Origin: Pardosa pseudoannulata
Lineage: Eukaryota; Arthropoda; Arachnida; Araneae; Lycosidae
Assembly: GCA_032207245.1 (NCBI GenBank)
Contig: JAGEOH010000240.1
Location: forward strand, 1-64,000
Length of the DNA stretch: 64,000 bases
Reading direction: 5' to 3'
Below, in pieces: positions 44,366-55,922 of the stretch. The notes beneath the pieces are model-generated. The model had not been told where the DNA came from, searched no databases, and was given only the letters and a program-made list of their open reading frames with translations. Every line of letters starts with the position of its first letter. Position 1 is the stretch's first letter. The translations under genes were made by a program, and so were the position numbers.

Positions 44366-45301
44366 TTATAACACATTATAATAAATAAATACACTTATTA
44401 ACACAACATTTAACACAAGCCAAACGGAGGAAAATCTCACAATTTTAGTAAATAAAATTAATCTAATGAAAAGTATCTTCAGTAGAGTGATTTCTTAAAT
44501 CCTTTGTTTTATTAATTTAATTTGCCAGATTATAAATATTCAGAAGAAAATAGATTTGATGTATCTAGTATACAGGTTGTAAGAACTAAAGAAAATTATT
44601 AGACTGAGATTAACTGTTTAATGTCGGCTCCAAAATTCTGCTCCTTAATGTATGGAAATAACACTAAGACTTTAGTGTTTCCCCTATGAACAATAAATAA
44701 TTTGGCTTATCAATTAAAAACATTCGCCTAAAGAGCGATTAAAAAGTAAAATGGTACACCCGACTATCAATAGATAAATTGGCTTGCATTTCGCTCAAAT
44801 CGATTTTAACAATCGAGTACTGTTTACCTTTGTTTATTTCTGTTTAACATTGAGAAATGCAATGAGTATATTCTTATGGATTTTATGTAATGTAACATTA
44901 AATTGTTAGAAAAAAAGTCTATTTTTCGAAAAATACATTTGTTTATTAAACTTTGGTTACTTAATTTTGTTCGTTTATCCACCATTAATGATTAATTTTA
45001 CCCACCATTTTAATTTCTGAAAATTTCCACAAGATATTTCGTTCATTTACCAATAACGATTTGGATTATTTGGTAACTGTTAAAAAATCTGAGCATGTAT
45101 TTTTCTAGATTTCTTCTAGTATTTCCCAATGCTTTTCTATATTTCTGTAAATAGAATATTTAATACTACTTTTGATTTCTAATGCATTCATTTATAATTG
45201 TTTTTAAACAAACCATCACACTAACGTTGAACATTGAAAAACTAGTATCTCCACTCCGACAAGTAAAGATTTCGTAAATATCATTAGGCATAGAGTCCAT
45301 G

Positions 45302-45329
45302 CGGGGCCATCGTGATCACGATGGCCCCG
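45302..45329. repeat. Perfect 28-base palindrome
   Basis: Both strands read CGGGGCCATCGTGA followed by its exact complement, centred between 45315 and 45316, with no spacer. It lies immediately before the 5' breakpoint of the first I-type retrotransposon copy and has no counterpart in the second copy, so it belongs to the junction or to the target rather than to the element. Confidence 0.95.
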
Positions 45330-45648
45330 GCTGGTTGCCCTGGTATGTTTTACGTTTCACTCCCTCGGTTGGGGGTAGTTTGTCTAGCGTTTCACTTTTG
45401 TCCCCGTTTTTTTTTTTTATGTTTTCCTGACGGATCTTTCTTTCTTTCATGTTATCTTCGTTGAATACTTCCCGTGTGGAATGTGTCGCCGTTTGGCTTT
45501 AATATCTATTATCTACGTCTGTTTTCTCTCGCTAGTGTATAGCGTTTTTCTTTTTGTGCTTCGTACTCTATGGTTATATCTGTAGAGATAAAGCCGGCCA
45601 CGTGGCTGTAGCATATATCTCACAAATACTCTAATAATAATAATAATG
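45330..45648 (+). mobile_element. 5'-truncated I-type non-LTR retrotransposon, 3' UTR only
   Basis: This segment is about 93-95% identical to the last 315 bases of the next element (46458-46773), from GGCTGGTTGCCCTGGTATG to a (TAA)n tail at 45633-45648. A TAA-repeat tail is typical of I-clade elements. No coding part remains. Target duplications were not resolved, and the left side begins at the 28-base palindrome. Confidence 0.8.
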
Positions 45649-45660
45649 TAATCTAGTGAT

Positions 45661-46218
45661 ATGCCAAATTTAATTCTAATTGCTACTGACGCCTCCAAGG
45701 ATGAAGATAAAGTTTCCATTGCGGCCTACAATCATTCACTTAACTCTGGAAGAGCCATGCTGACCCACCAGATAAACTCGATCTTTACCACGGAGGCCCT
45801 TGCCATCATTCTTGCTCTTGACACTTTCTGCCAGCAGAATGACCATTTCTTAATTATATCTGACAGTCGTTCCGTCCTCTTGGCTCTTCAATCTGCCCAC
45901 CCAAAATCATCTGCGGTCATCCTTCTGCTGCAAAGTAAAATTAGTCATGCAATTGGAAAAATCAAATCTATTAGACTGGTCTGGACCCCTGGGCATAGAG
46001 GAATTCATCCAAATGAGAAAGCTGATGAGTTATGCAAACAAGGCCCTTATAGCACTCAACACCTTAATGTGGTGAGCCCTGAAGACTCTATCAGGAGGAT
46101 TAAAAATGATATGTACACAGCGAGTGAACATGAGTGGGACAGAAGCATCTACCGCCAGAGATATGGTGCGATTGATCTCCGTAATCAAATGCATCGTAAA
46201 TGGATTTTCCACCGTTAG
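45661..46218 (+). CDS. RNase H domain of an I-type retrotransposon fused to a host start codon (185 codons)
   Basis: Seen: the first four codons (MPNL) are target-site sequence; the retrotransposon follows in frame from ILIATDAS. All residues of a type I RNase H site are present: Asp10 (TDAS), Glu45 (FTTEALAI), Asp68 (SDSRS), His112 (WTPGHRG) and Asp122 (NEKAD). The C-terminal 60 residues match the linker after RNase H in I-clade proteins, and a TAG ends the frame at 46216-46218. Beyond it the usual Cys/His-rich tail is recognisable (SPLCDHCPENDTPDIF) but shifted, so the element is dead as a retrotransposon. The reading frame would yield an almost free-standing RNase H. Whether it is transcribed or translated is unknown; a chance survival of a young insertion is the simpler reading. 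Confidence 0.7.
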   Translation: MPNLILIATDASKDEDKVSIAAYNHSLNSGRAMLTHQINSIFTTEALAIILALDTFCQQNDHFLIISDSRSVLLALQSAHPKSSAVILLLQSKISHAIGKIKSIRLVWTPGHRGIHPNEKADELCKQGPYSTQHLNVVSPEDSIRRIKNDMYTASEHEWDRSIYRQRYGAIDLRNQMHRKWIFHR

Positions 46219-46773
46219 ATTGATGTCTTGGTGGCTCGGTGGCGTACTAAAACAATTCAATGCAATTACATATGGCACAAGCTGAATATGGTTCGTTCCC
46301 CCTTGTGCGACCATTGCCCGGAAAACGACACTCCAGATATTTTTACTTTACTGTGTCAAGTTCCAGGCGCAGCGTCGTATCTTATTTAATTCACTCAACA
46401 TATGCGGTAATCCTTCGTATGACTGTGTGATCAATTCAGCCACAAGCTCGTGGCGTGGGCTGGTTGCCCTGGTATGTTTTACGTTTCGCTCCCTCGGTTG
46501 GGGGTAGTTTGTCTAGCGTTTCACTTTTGTCCCCGTTTTGTTATGTTTTTCTGACGGATCTTTCTTTCTTTCATGTTATCTTCGTTGAATATTTCAACGT
46601 GTGGATTTTGTCGCCGTTTGGCTTTAATATCTGTTTTCTACGTCTGTTTTCTCTCGCTAGTGTATAGCGTTTTTCTTTTTGTGCTTCTTCCTCTATGGTT
46701 ATGCCTGTAGAGATAAAGCCGGCCACGTGGCTGTAGCATATATCTCACAAATACTCCAATAATAATAATAATA
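45674..46773 (+). mobile_element. 5'-truncated I-type non-LTR retrotransposon with 13-base target duplication
   Basis: The element starts inside the RNase H coding part and runs through the 3' UTR to a (TAA)n tail at 46758-46773. The duplication ATGCCAAATTTAA lies at 45661-45673 and 46774-46786, exact. The 3' UTR nearly equals the neighbouring copy at 45330-45648. RNase H followed by a TAA tail places it in the I clade, as known for the I factor and relatives. Confidence 0.85.
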
Positions 46774-46830
46774 ATGCCAAATTTAAGTAGCATCGATGTT
46801 AATGATGAAGCATTATTTGTAGAGTGGGCG
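46774..46830 (+). CDS. Probable first coding exon of a host gene (19 codons)
   Basis: Seen: ATG at 46774, then MPNLSSIDVNDEALFVEWA, and a GTAAAA donor at 46831, phase 0. The next good acceptor with a protein-like open frame, at 49566, also enters in phase 0. The ATG lies within the 13-base target duplication of the I-type element, so the exon was intact before and after insertion and now has its 5' leader displaced by more than a kilobase. No family was recognised. Support is the protein-like composition, the donor and the matching phase; the exon is short, so chance remains possible. Confidence 0.4.
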
Positions 46831-47894
46831 GTAAAAATATTTTGTTTTTAATTATAAAATGATTATTGATGTTGACAGGTGTTCTATTTAAAAGAATGTA
46901 CTTTTCTACTGATGTAATGATTGTAATATTCTTCCAATTTTGTGCTTTTTTATATTTTCGTTTACATTTACCATTTTACCTTTCAAAAGACTACTGATAA
47001 ACTAAAATGTAGAAGAAAATTTATTGTTTACCATTATGACAGTAGATAAATCATGGATTAAGTTGAAATAACCGTTTTAAATTTTATGATCTTTTTACTA
47101 TTTGGTTTCTAAATCTGTATAAATGTGTGTGTGTACAAATTACTTAAAGTAAAATGTACAAAATTTTGCTACCATGTAATATTCTGGTAGTATCTTGATA
47201 ACTAGATTTTAAATTAGCCTTCCTTTTAACGTTAAATTTCCTTTCTTCTTAATTTTTTAATTTTTTTAAAAACTTATTCTTGTCTATTAGTTTTTATGTC
47301 GTTCTTTAACATTTAAGTTTTGCTTTTGTAGGTGTAATCCCACTTTTATTTTAAGATAGTATGCTACATTTTATAATATTAATAATTATATTTTTAACAC
47401 TGTTTCTTTTAAATTTTAATTAACTTATAACTGAACAAGCCTGAATAGATAGGATAGTTATATTTCAAACAGTATTTTTGGATTGAAGTCTATTTGACAT
47501 AAATGTTTGTAGCTATTTGGAATTTATCTTTAGCAGTACATTCCAGTGTAATTAATCAAAAGTATTAGTTGAAGGAATTTCAAACTAATAAATCTCTTTA
47601 TATATTATGCATGTGTATATACTCTTTTTGCATTTTTATAGTGTGTGCTTAACTTTCACCTCAGTAACTATCATAAATTAATTTATTCAGAATGATACAA
47701 TTTTTAGTGATTTTCCTGGTGACTAATTTTTGAATTCTCTACTCGGGTAATCATGGATCATCACTAAAAAGCTCCAGAGGTAATATTTTCAATTAACTGT
47801 ATAAATCTGTGTTTAAATTATTTTTCCTTCTTTGTTTCTAATAATAATTAAATACTAATATGTTAGTAATAATAACTTTTAAAACTAGAATGAG
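46831..47894. other. Putative intron, AT-rich
   Basis: AT-rich DNA without recognised features, between the putative 19-codon exon and a hAT element. Confidence 0.4.
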
Positions 47895-48047
47895 CAGGGA
47901 CATAACTAGGGTGTGGCAGAGGTGGCATTTGCCACGGACACATCAGTTATGGGGTGCCGCACCTTGAGAAAAATTGTGTCTGAAAGATGATGATTAGCCC
48001 CAAGTAGAAATAAGGAAAAGTTGAAAAATATTTTTTTATTATAGAAT

Positions 48048-48092
<45 letters not shown>

Positions 48093-48570
48093 ACTAAGCT
48101 TGTTATAGATTCTTACAAAATGTTTACCAAACACTTCTAATATGCCCATGTAAATAAATTCAGGTATTCGTTTTAAATTTATTAAAGGTATTGAAACTAA
48201 ATTTGAATTTAGAAAATCATCAATTTTTTATGAAAATTCAACGTACAAATAAAAAAAAAATATTCCCCATAAACTATCCAGTTTATCAGCAAAATAATAT
48301 TCCTAGAGTGTTTGAAAATATTTTTAAATTTTAATAAAATAAATATGGAAGAAAACATTAAAAATTAATATACTAAGAACATTTTAAGAATTTACAAAAT
48401 ATTTTGAGTTTATTTTTAAATATATGATATAGAAATAAAACATTTATATATTTTCTCACTATATTGGGTAGTAGGTGCACATATCTTTTTATTTTATTTA
48501 TTTATTTATTATTTATATTTATTTTTTTTTTTTTTTGCCACAGGCGCTAAAGGATCTAGTTATGGCCCTG
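47895..48570 (+). mobile_element. Non-autonomous hAT element (676 bp)
   Basis: Ends CAGGGACATAACTAG and (minus strand) CAGGGCCATAACTAG; target duplications AGAATGAG (47887-47894) and AGAATAAG (48571-48578), one mismatch. The interior is AT-rich, with a run of 37 T at 48052-48088 and another of about 18 T at 48519-48536, and no transposase. It lies in the putative intron between 46830 and 49566. Confidence 0.88.
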
Positions 48571-48578
48571 AGAATAAG

Positions 48579-49565
48579 TGCTGCTTACAAACAAGAAACT
48601 GGAAATAAATATATAATAACCTCTCTGTCATGTTTCATGTTTTATATATCAATAAATCAAAGATTACCATAATTCCTCTTATTATTCCATTAAATTTTAT
48701 GTAATAACTTTGATATTAATATTAGTGGCGTTTGTATAGTCTTCTCTTAATACACATTTATTTCAGATTATTTAATTATTAATAACTTGGCAATTTTAAA
48801 ATATTCTAAAATCCCTCACTATGCTTTCACTTTCTTTCAATTATTGACTTTTTAATTTTAATAACTTTGTAGAAGTACTTTGTACTGTACTTTGTAGAAG
48901 TGAGAAGTGTTATGTGATGTTAGAACAGTTGCATATATGTATGTTATTTTGAATCTTTGAAATTAATTTTCTTGATAGCTTATTTTGTTTTATTTCTAAG
49001 AAATTAAGCTCAAACTTTTTTACTATAACAGTGTGCATTGGAGAATATGCATGCTTATCTTCTATTATTTGGTAACTTCCATTTCATTGTAAATTGCAAT
49101 TTCTGGGTACTAATACAAAGCACTTTAGCACAAGACTAAAACTGTAGATTGTTTTTTAATAAAGCTCTACTAATTTTATATGCTATTTTTGTTTCGTCTT
49201 ATTGAAAATTGTTTTTATTACTCTAATTACTCATTAAGAACAGCTTTAATAAAGTTTAAAAAATTCTAAAATTATGCATGTTTTTATCTGATATTTTACA
49301 TTATGAATGTATGCTTGAAGAAATTTTAATTTAAATTTCCTTAAATTCTGTTATCTTAAATTTCTAATTAGCTCTCATGTATCACACTAGACCATGTAAC
49401 AGAAACCAATCAACCATCTTAACCAAGTATTTCTAAATTTTTCATGTTATGCTAAATATATATATGTATGTATGTATGTATATATATATATATATATTTA
49501 AAATATATTAAAAATGTATATTATATATTATAACAATAATGGTTACTATTATTTTTATTTTACAG
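48579..49565. other. AT-rich putative intron with a TA/TATG microsatellite
   Basis: Contains (TA)n(TATG)n at 49456-49498. Nothing else recognised. Confidence 0.45.
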
Positions 49566-49675
49566 AAGAAAAACTGCTCTGTGCGAATGGATATAGATCT
49601 TGATTATGCTATTGCTCTGTCTCTTCAAAAGAAGTTTAATGAGGAAGTTGAAGAAATGCTAATAGCAATTCAAAG
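49566..49675 (+). CDS. Probable internal exon with a ubiquitin-interacting-motif-like helix
   Basis: Seen: acceptor TTATTTTACAG, then an open frame KKNCSVRMDIDLDYAIALSL, QKKFNEEVEEMLIAIQ, and a weak donor AG|GTTGTG; otherwise the frame stops at 49680-49682. The segment DIDLDYAIALSL fits the UIM consensus (acidic residues, then x-x-A-hydrophobic-x-L-S-L), a helix that binds ubiquitin. The same helix type opens SPRTN proteins, which begin with a short acidic 'LALxLQ' helix, but no SprT metalloprotease domain was found in the window. The incoming phase matches the 19-codon exon at 46774. A possible continuation at 54620-54671 joins in phase but is short and AT-rich. The gene as a whole is unidentified. 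Confidence 0.45.
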
Positions 49676-49682
49676 GTTGTGA

Positions 49683-51085
49683 ACCTGAATGTTAGGAGCC
49701 TTCTTTCTTTTAAACTGGTGCTTTTTATATATTTATATTTTAATAAATTTAATTTCTGATACTTTTGTATTTTTATATGGTAAAAGAAAACATTTATACA
49801 TTTATTTTCATTTTATGATTATACATCAATGCATTAAAATCACCAATTTTTAAAAGCCAGTAAATTAAATAATAACATTTATTTTTAGTTTAAATGTGTT
49901 TATATCTATATGCATTCCTTAATAATAACATAAAGCACTTGTATTGTTTCTTGAAATAATTTTGTTGTAAACATCTTAAAATGCTAGTATTTTTATTGTG
50001 TATATGTCTGATATTTACTTTATTGTCTGATATTTACTTTATAAGCCTTATTTAACTCTTTAGATTGCAGTAAACTTGACATGTTTAAGAAATTCTTAAT
50101 TTTAAAATGTTATTCATATTCCTGACAGTGTATGAAGTCTAATTTCTTAGGACTGTTCTCATTATTTTTGCTCATTTCATGATATAGCCATTCATGTACT
50201 TCCTAAGAAAAAGGATTGTATTACGAAATATTATATGGGTTTTGTGCATATAAATCAGTAGAAAACACATCATTATTTTGTACAAGAATCCATATTTAGA
50301 AGTAAAAAATCAAGAGGGGTTTCTACATTTATTATTTAAATCTATGTAACTGCATAATCAGATCACTATCTGGTTAGGAGGTGTTTTAAAAATCTTGTTA
50401 ATTCGAAATCTTTTTAGCAATTATTTTGATTCTTAAACATTCTGAGTTTTGGTTTTTAGTTTTCATGAAGTATTAGTAAAGTATTATTGATTCAAACTGA
50501 GAGAAAAAATACATATTTGTGGTTGAATTTTAAATATATGTATGTATAAAGTCATAGAAATAGGAACACTGTAATTAGAATCCTTGTTAAAAAGAAATAG
50601 GAAATTTAAGTTTGGTGCCTTTAAGATTAAGAGAAGATGGGCAGGGCATTGTTTATCAGGGGTACCATTTTATACTATTTTACAAATTTGATGTCTCCTT
50701 GACAAAGTTCTTCAAAAATTGCACATGCAAAGCTTTCAATTAGCAGTAGCTTTTTAATATTCTTCAAACATTTAGGCTTTAGACATTTACTTACCATAGT
50801 CAGTTTACTTTTTTCATATACATCTATATTTACACACATGAGAAAAGTTTCTCCAAATAGCTTCCCACCAGTGCATTTTTCTGTTTTAAATTTGAAAATT
50901 GATTTAGAATCACTGTGTAAAATAATTCAGCTTCACTAACATTTAACATGTCTTTCTCTTTATAATCTATATTACTTTGGGCCATTTTTAAGTCTTTAAA
51001 GTTTCCTCGTCCAATGAAAAAACACTTGTTGCTATTACATGAACTATTGTTCTATTCTCCTATTTTGTCTAGCCAGCCAATAGAT
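49683..51085. other. AT-rich spacer or intron
   Basis: No supported gene or mobile element. Confidence 0.5.
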
Positions 51086-51988
51086 CAGGGGTGGGCAAAA
51101 GCCAGCCTGCGGGCCGGATCCGGCCCTTTTGCTTACTTTATCCGGCCTGTTGAAAAATCCTGCATGCAATTTTTTTAATCTCTTATATGCGATTTTGTTC
51201 AAATCAACAGTATTTGTATGCGTAGTGTACATATAATAATAGAGAGTATTATAATTTGAACAGCTGTAACCATATCCCTACTTTAATGTATGCAACATAC
51301 TCTCATAAAGCGTGTGGTCGACTTACTACATAGAATTAAACGTTCACTCTTCGAGGGACAACAGACCGCAGCACGCGTACTGTTTATTTTGATTTAGCAC
51401 TAGTCGCATACTCATCATTTCTTTTGAGACTGTTTGTTATTTTGCAAATATAATAATAAATTAAAAAAATGGACTTTTTGTAGATAAAATTTTAAAACAT
51501 TGGTTTTATTTTATTGTAATAATTAAATTATTTATTTGTAGGCCTTTGTAAAATGAGTCAATTTAAAAAAAGTAAAGTTGATTTGGAGTGCAGAAATTTC
51601 AATAAAGCATGGACGGTAAAATACTTTTTACAAACATTGATAAGAAAGCAATTTGTTTAGTTTGCCAGGAAACAATTGCTGTTTTCAAGGAATACAATTT
51701 AAACAGGCATTTTAAAAAAAAACTTCCAAAATATGCATCACTTTCTTGAAAAAACTTCAAAGTGCAGTAAGACAATTTATTATTACTATTATCTTTTATT
51801 AACTGTCAAATTTCTCTGTCCAAATGCTTTAAAATGATACTTATAGTGTTTTTATCAAAAAAATTTCTTAGCAGAGAAAAAATTCAACCCAAAACATTTG
51901 CGTGTGTACAGCGTACGCTGTATAGTCATCCGGCCCGGGAGACATTTTGAAAATTTCATTTTGGCCCACGCTTATTTGCCCACCTCTG
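51086..51988 (+). mobile_element. hAT element with N-terminal transposase remnant (903 bp)
   Basis: Ends CAGGGGTGGGCAAAAGCC and (minus strand) CAGAGGTGGGCAAATAAG; exact 8-base target duplications CAATAGAT at 51078-51085 and 51989-51996. Both arms carry the GGGCCGG/CCGGCCC text usual for this group. A BED-finger remnant is listed below. The related element at 55923-56381 has similar ends and holds the opposite end of a transposase of this type. Confidence 0.92.
51553..51770 (+). pseudogene. N-terminal transposase remnant with BED-type zinc finger
   Basis: The ATG at 51553 opens MSQFKKSKVDLECRNFNKAW, then TVKYFLQTLIRK. After a frameshift the text CLVCQETIAVFKEYNLNRHF follows, giving the C-x2-C...H pattern of a BED finger. 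This is the N-terminus of hAT transposases related to the GTF2IRD2/ZBED5 group ('KKRKVD.E.R.F...W...YFF' then 'CL.C...VAV.KEYN..RHF'). Broken by a frameshift and then lost; no catalytic domain. Confidence 0.7.
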
Positions 51989-51996
51989 CAATAGAT

Positions 51997-54029
51997 CATA
52001 AGAAACTCTTTTCTTCAAAACATTTAGCAAACTAGTTTGCTTTGTTTTGTACCATGACTCTAAACACTGGAAGATTTAACTCCACTGAATGTAGAATCCT
52101 TTTAAAAGAGCTATATTTATTATATTATGACACTTTTTTCTTTCAAGCCCCTTGTTGCTTCTTTACCCCATTCTGATTTTTCTTGTGACTAACAGTGATG
52201 ACATTGCAATTTTTCAAATATTAGAAACTGTAGATTTTGGATAAGAAAAATTCACTGTAAACCACCAATTGATTAGCTCTATCTTCAATATAATTATTTT
52301 TAACTACAACTAAAATTGCTTTCCTCTTTACAAAATTTCTTGTTTTTACTGATGTTTTTAGAATACTGCTAAGATGGAATAATACCTGTTCAGTTTGAAA
52401 TACTCATATGGGTATAAAAATGTCAGCTGAAGAGGGAAGGAAGTAAAAACATCAGATAATGCCTCTATAGTCCCTTTTACTATTCTGATTTTTAAAGGGT
52501 AGTTTGAAGAGTGAAGCCTATGTAATTGACCGGTAGATTACTAGAAACAGCAATGGGTGGGAGAGTGGGATAAAATGAATTATTTTTATTCAGTTATGAA
52601 CCTGTGATTGATTCCTAGAAAATGCAGATATGATGAAAAAGTGGACTTTTCAAAGTTCGAAGTTTAGGAATGCTGTCTTTTGGAATCCTAATATATACCA
52701 GTGTGTAAACTAACCTATGAAAATATAGAAAATTAAATCTGTGGAAGGGATTTTTCAGCTCTCTATAAGTTTAGTTTCTTTTCTCAGGAGTTCATTATAA
52801 GTGTTTAAAATAATATTACTTAAGTAGGATTTCAATTCGGATCAGTAAGAAAATTTCACTAGAACCAAAAGTTTACTATTTCTTATGTTTGCTATAGCAA
52901 GGTTCAACTCAATATAGATATGTTCATTTAATGCTTTACATTTCAGCACTTTTTCTGAAATAAAATTCTTATTTCATTCTTGAATAAATATGTAATACTG
53001 TTCAGGCAACAGCATGACATATATATAAACATAGTAATCAGTTAAAATAAATATTTATGCATTATGGACTTGGGTATTAAACAGTGAAATAATACATTAA
53101 TTTTAAGGTAAACAAATTAATAACTGTTGTATGCCATACAGAAAATCATCAGCAGACATCAATTTCTATTTGCCTTAACAAATTCCTTAATACTGTTAAT
53201 TTGATTTAAAAATTATTCTACTTGCAAATTGCATCATATTTTTTTTTTCTTCAGATGATTCATAGATTTTGTCCAACATTTTTAGAACTGATAATATTAA
53301 ATGATTACAAAACTGTTGTCAACTTATGCACCAAAATTTAATATTAAAAGAAAATAAAGCAATATAAATATTTTAAAGGAAATAAAACATTGACTGTTCA
53401 TTAAATATTTGATTTCAAAAGGAAAACTTTTATAACATACTTCTAAAGGTTGAAATTATTTTTTAATTTTTTATTTAAGAATTTCATGATGCTTATCAGT
53501 TTATGAATTTACCTATTAAATAAAATTTAAAAAAGAAATATTTCATATAAAGCTAAATATTTCATAAAAAGAAGAAATGCTTTTCTTGTTTTCAATGCTC
53601 TTTATATAAATATTTCAGTTTTTAAAAAAATGTTTTTTTTTTATTTTCTTTCTTTTTTAACCTCTCTAATTTTATGATAAAATTTTACAAAAAAAAATCA
53701 AATGAACAGTTATTTTATATGTAATGAACTGATAAAATGTATTAAATCATATTTTAAATTATACACTGGATCATATATAGTAATGAAATATAAAAATGGA
53801 CAGAAATTTCTAAGCAATGAAGCACCCACATTGTAAGTTTTCCCTTTGTCTGAGAATATCTCTTACTGTTAAAACTTTTATACATTTAAAAAATATTTTT
53901 AAAGCCTATATGTAAAGTATTACCTTAAGGAATAATGGATATTTTTATGATCTTCTACACTGACATAAAATAAATAAACATGTAAAAATTACAAGTGAAT
54001 CAGGCAAGAAAGTTAAAAAATTAGTTAAT
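51997..54029. other. AT-rich spacer or intron
   Basis: No supported gene or transposon. Several long A or T runs. Confidence 0.5.
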
Positions 54030-54290
54030 AGTGTGTTATAATTGTGTTAAGTTCAGATTTTTAATTTTATAACATGTACATATGTATTTTTCGTATGTTT
54101 GAGTATTTACACTTTATGTATAAATTACAATATCTCAGGTCTATTGTTTACTGGAGTATAAAAATCTGAAAAGAGTTATAATTGTAATATACTAAAAAAA
54201 AAATTTTTTGTAACTGTACCTTCATCTTTAAAGTACACCTGCAGTATTTATCCAGTGCTCATAAATGTATTATAACTAATAATTAAGTGT
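54030..54290 (-). repeat. Inverted dispersed repeat, partner at 44150-44365
   Basis: Matches the reverse complement of 44150-44365; see that entry. Confidence 0.7.
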
Positions 54291-54619
54291 GCATACAATG
54301 TTTTATTAATTTCTATTGGATTTCAGTAGTTAGAATAAAGTGTTTTGCATATACCAGCAGTCTGATAAAAGTAATGTTTTTCATGTCTTTGTTATCACAC
54401 TTATTTTTCAATTTTATACATATCATTATTGTGAAACTACTAATAAATTTGAAGTAAAAGTATTATTGTTAATCTACTAATTAGAGTTTATTGTTAATTA
54501 GCAGAAGTTTTTTTTCATTGTAAACTTATTGCTTTGTAGACTGGATGCACATTGTTTATATCTAATTGATAGCATACCAAGAAAATACTATTATATACTT
54601 TTTTTTTTTTTTTTTCTAG

Positions 54620-54671
54620 TAACAAGTATAATCAAGAGATCAAAAATCAACCAGAAATTATAAGGATATAA
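54620..54671 (+). CDS. Possible final exon, weak
   Basis: A strong polypyrimidine tract (more than 20 T) ends in CTAG. The following frame, joined in phase to 49675, would read 17 more residues (NKYNQEIKNQPEIIRI) and stop at 54669-54671. No AATAAA follows closely. A GTAAGT donor at 54761 suggests that, if an exon exists here, it may be longer and non-coding at its end. Composition gives no strong support. Confidence 0.18.
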
Positions 54672-55922
54672 GAAATTGATTGGAATTGTGTAAATATCTT
54701 GTCCTAGAGTCTAAAATATTCCTTGTTACCTTACTCTATCTCTGTGTGTGTTTAATTTTGGTAAGTAGAAAATAATTTTTCTTAATCTTATATGAGAAAA
54801 TAATTTCAAAGCTATGAATTTGATTTTTTATATTAACCACTAGAATTATATTAGATTTCTAAAGTTTAAACTAAAGTATAAATTTTTTTGTTTGTGTATG
54901 ATTATCATTAAAGAATAGTATGTGATTGTCTTAGATTTTAAGCTTACTTCTGGTCATATAAGAGTCTTTCTGGTTTTAGATTCAGGATTTTAGATTTAGG
55001 GATAAATATCAGAAATGATATACATATATTGATAAAATTTAATATCTGCACCTGACTGTATTCCTGTTTCAGCTTACATGATGTTGTTTCTGCAGATATT
55101 GTTTTCAGTTCTTATTTTGATATATTCTAAAATTTAATTTGCAGCCAGAAATAGACTAATGGTGTTGTAACTAATGTCTGGTGTGGGAGAAAAATAAATT
55201 TAAGAATGCTACACCAATGAAGTATGACCTTGTATTTTTAAACGTTTCATGTTGGTAAAGAAGTTGCATTTTTAACTATATGGACTCTGTTAAAAGCATC
55301 TTTAGCAAGTAAAAATTTGTGTGTGTGTGAAGGGAGAGAAAATTATTAGTATTATTATTTTGTCTTCTATTTCTATAGATCTATTTTTGATGCATTCCAA
55401 ATTTATTTGTCCTAATTAAATTATTTATATATTTTATTAAATCAGGTGTATAGGTGATACATTATTAAATTTAACAATTTTAATGTAGGATGAATGAATC
55501 TGTGGATGAGAAATTTTATAAATGTTAAAAAAATTGTAAATTTCTAACAGTACAAGTTCAATTAATGTTGTTCATTTATTTCTAACCTTTAAATTAAGAG
55601 GATAAATATACCTGAGATAATAAATGTATGTTAGTAATTATAAAACATAATAAATATAAGAGCAGAAAATGCAAAATTGACCAGTGAATGACCACTTTTA
55701 TTTTTATCAAAGTTAAAATGTTTAAACACATTTGGAAGCAATATTATAATGAATTAAAGTTGAAATTTTATGTTAGACCAAGTTGCATTCTCAGACAATC
55801 ACTTAGCAATGGATTATTGGTATATATCTGGAATAAAATAATGAGAAAATGGTTTCAGAGGTTTTAAGACTTTTAACATTATTTTTCTCTGGCCTTTCCA
55901 GTATTTTGAACAGAGCCTAAAT
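54672..55922. other. AT-rich spacer
   Basis: Nothing recognised. Confidence 0.5.

Larger units (their letters stand above)
43816..45301. other. Spacer containing two dispersed repeats
   Basis: Holds the repeats at 43948-44075 and 44150-44365, listed separately. From about 44600 onward CpGs become more frequent (ATGTCGGCTCC, AATCGATTTTAACAATCGAG), which could mark a regulatory region of the gene that starts at the I-element target, but no defined element was found. Confidence 0.4.

Noticed and set aside
45330..46773. LTR retrotransposon with 320-base terminal repeats
   Set aside because: The repeats end in (TAA)n, the inner frame is I-type RNase H, and the exact target duplication flanks only the second copy. 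Two non-LTR 3' ends explain the layout.
49566..54671. Complete SPRTN gene
   Set aside because: Only a short N-terminal-like helix is present. No metalloprotease HExxH exon was found, so the symbol is not assigned.
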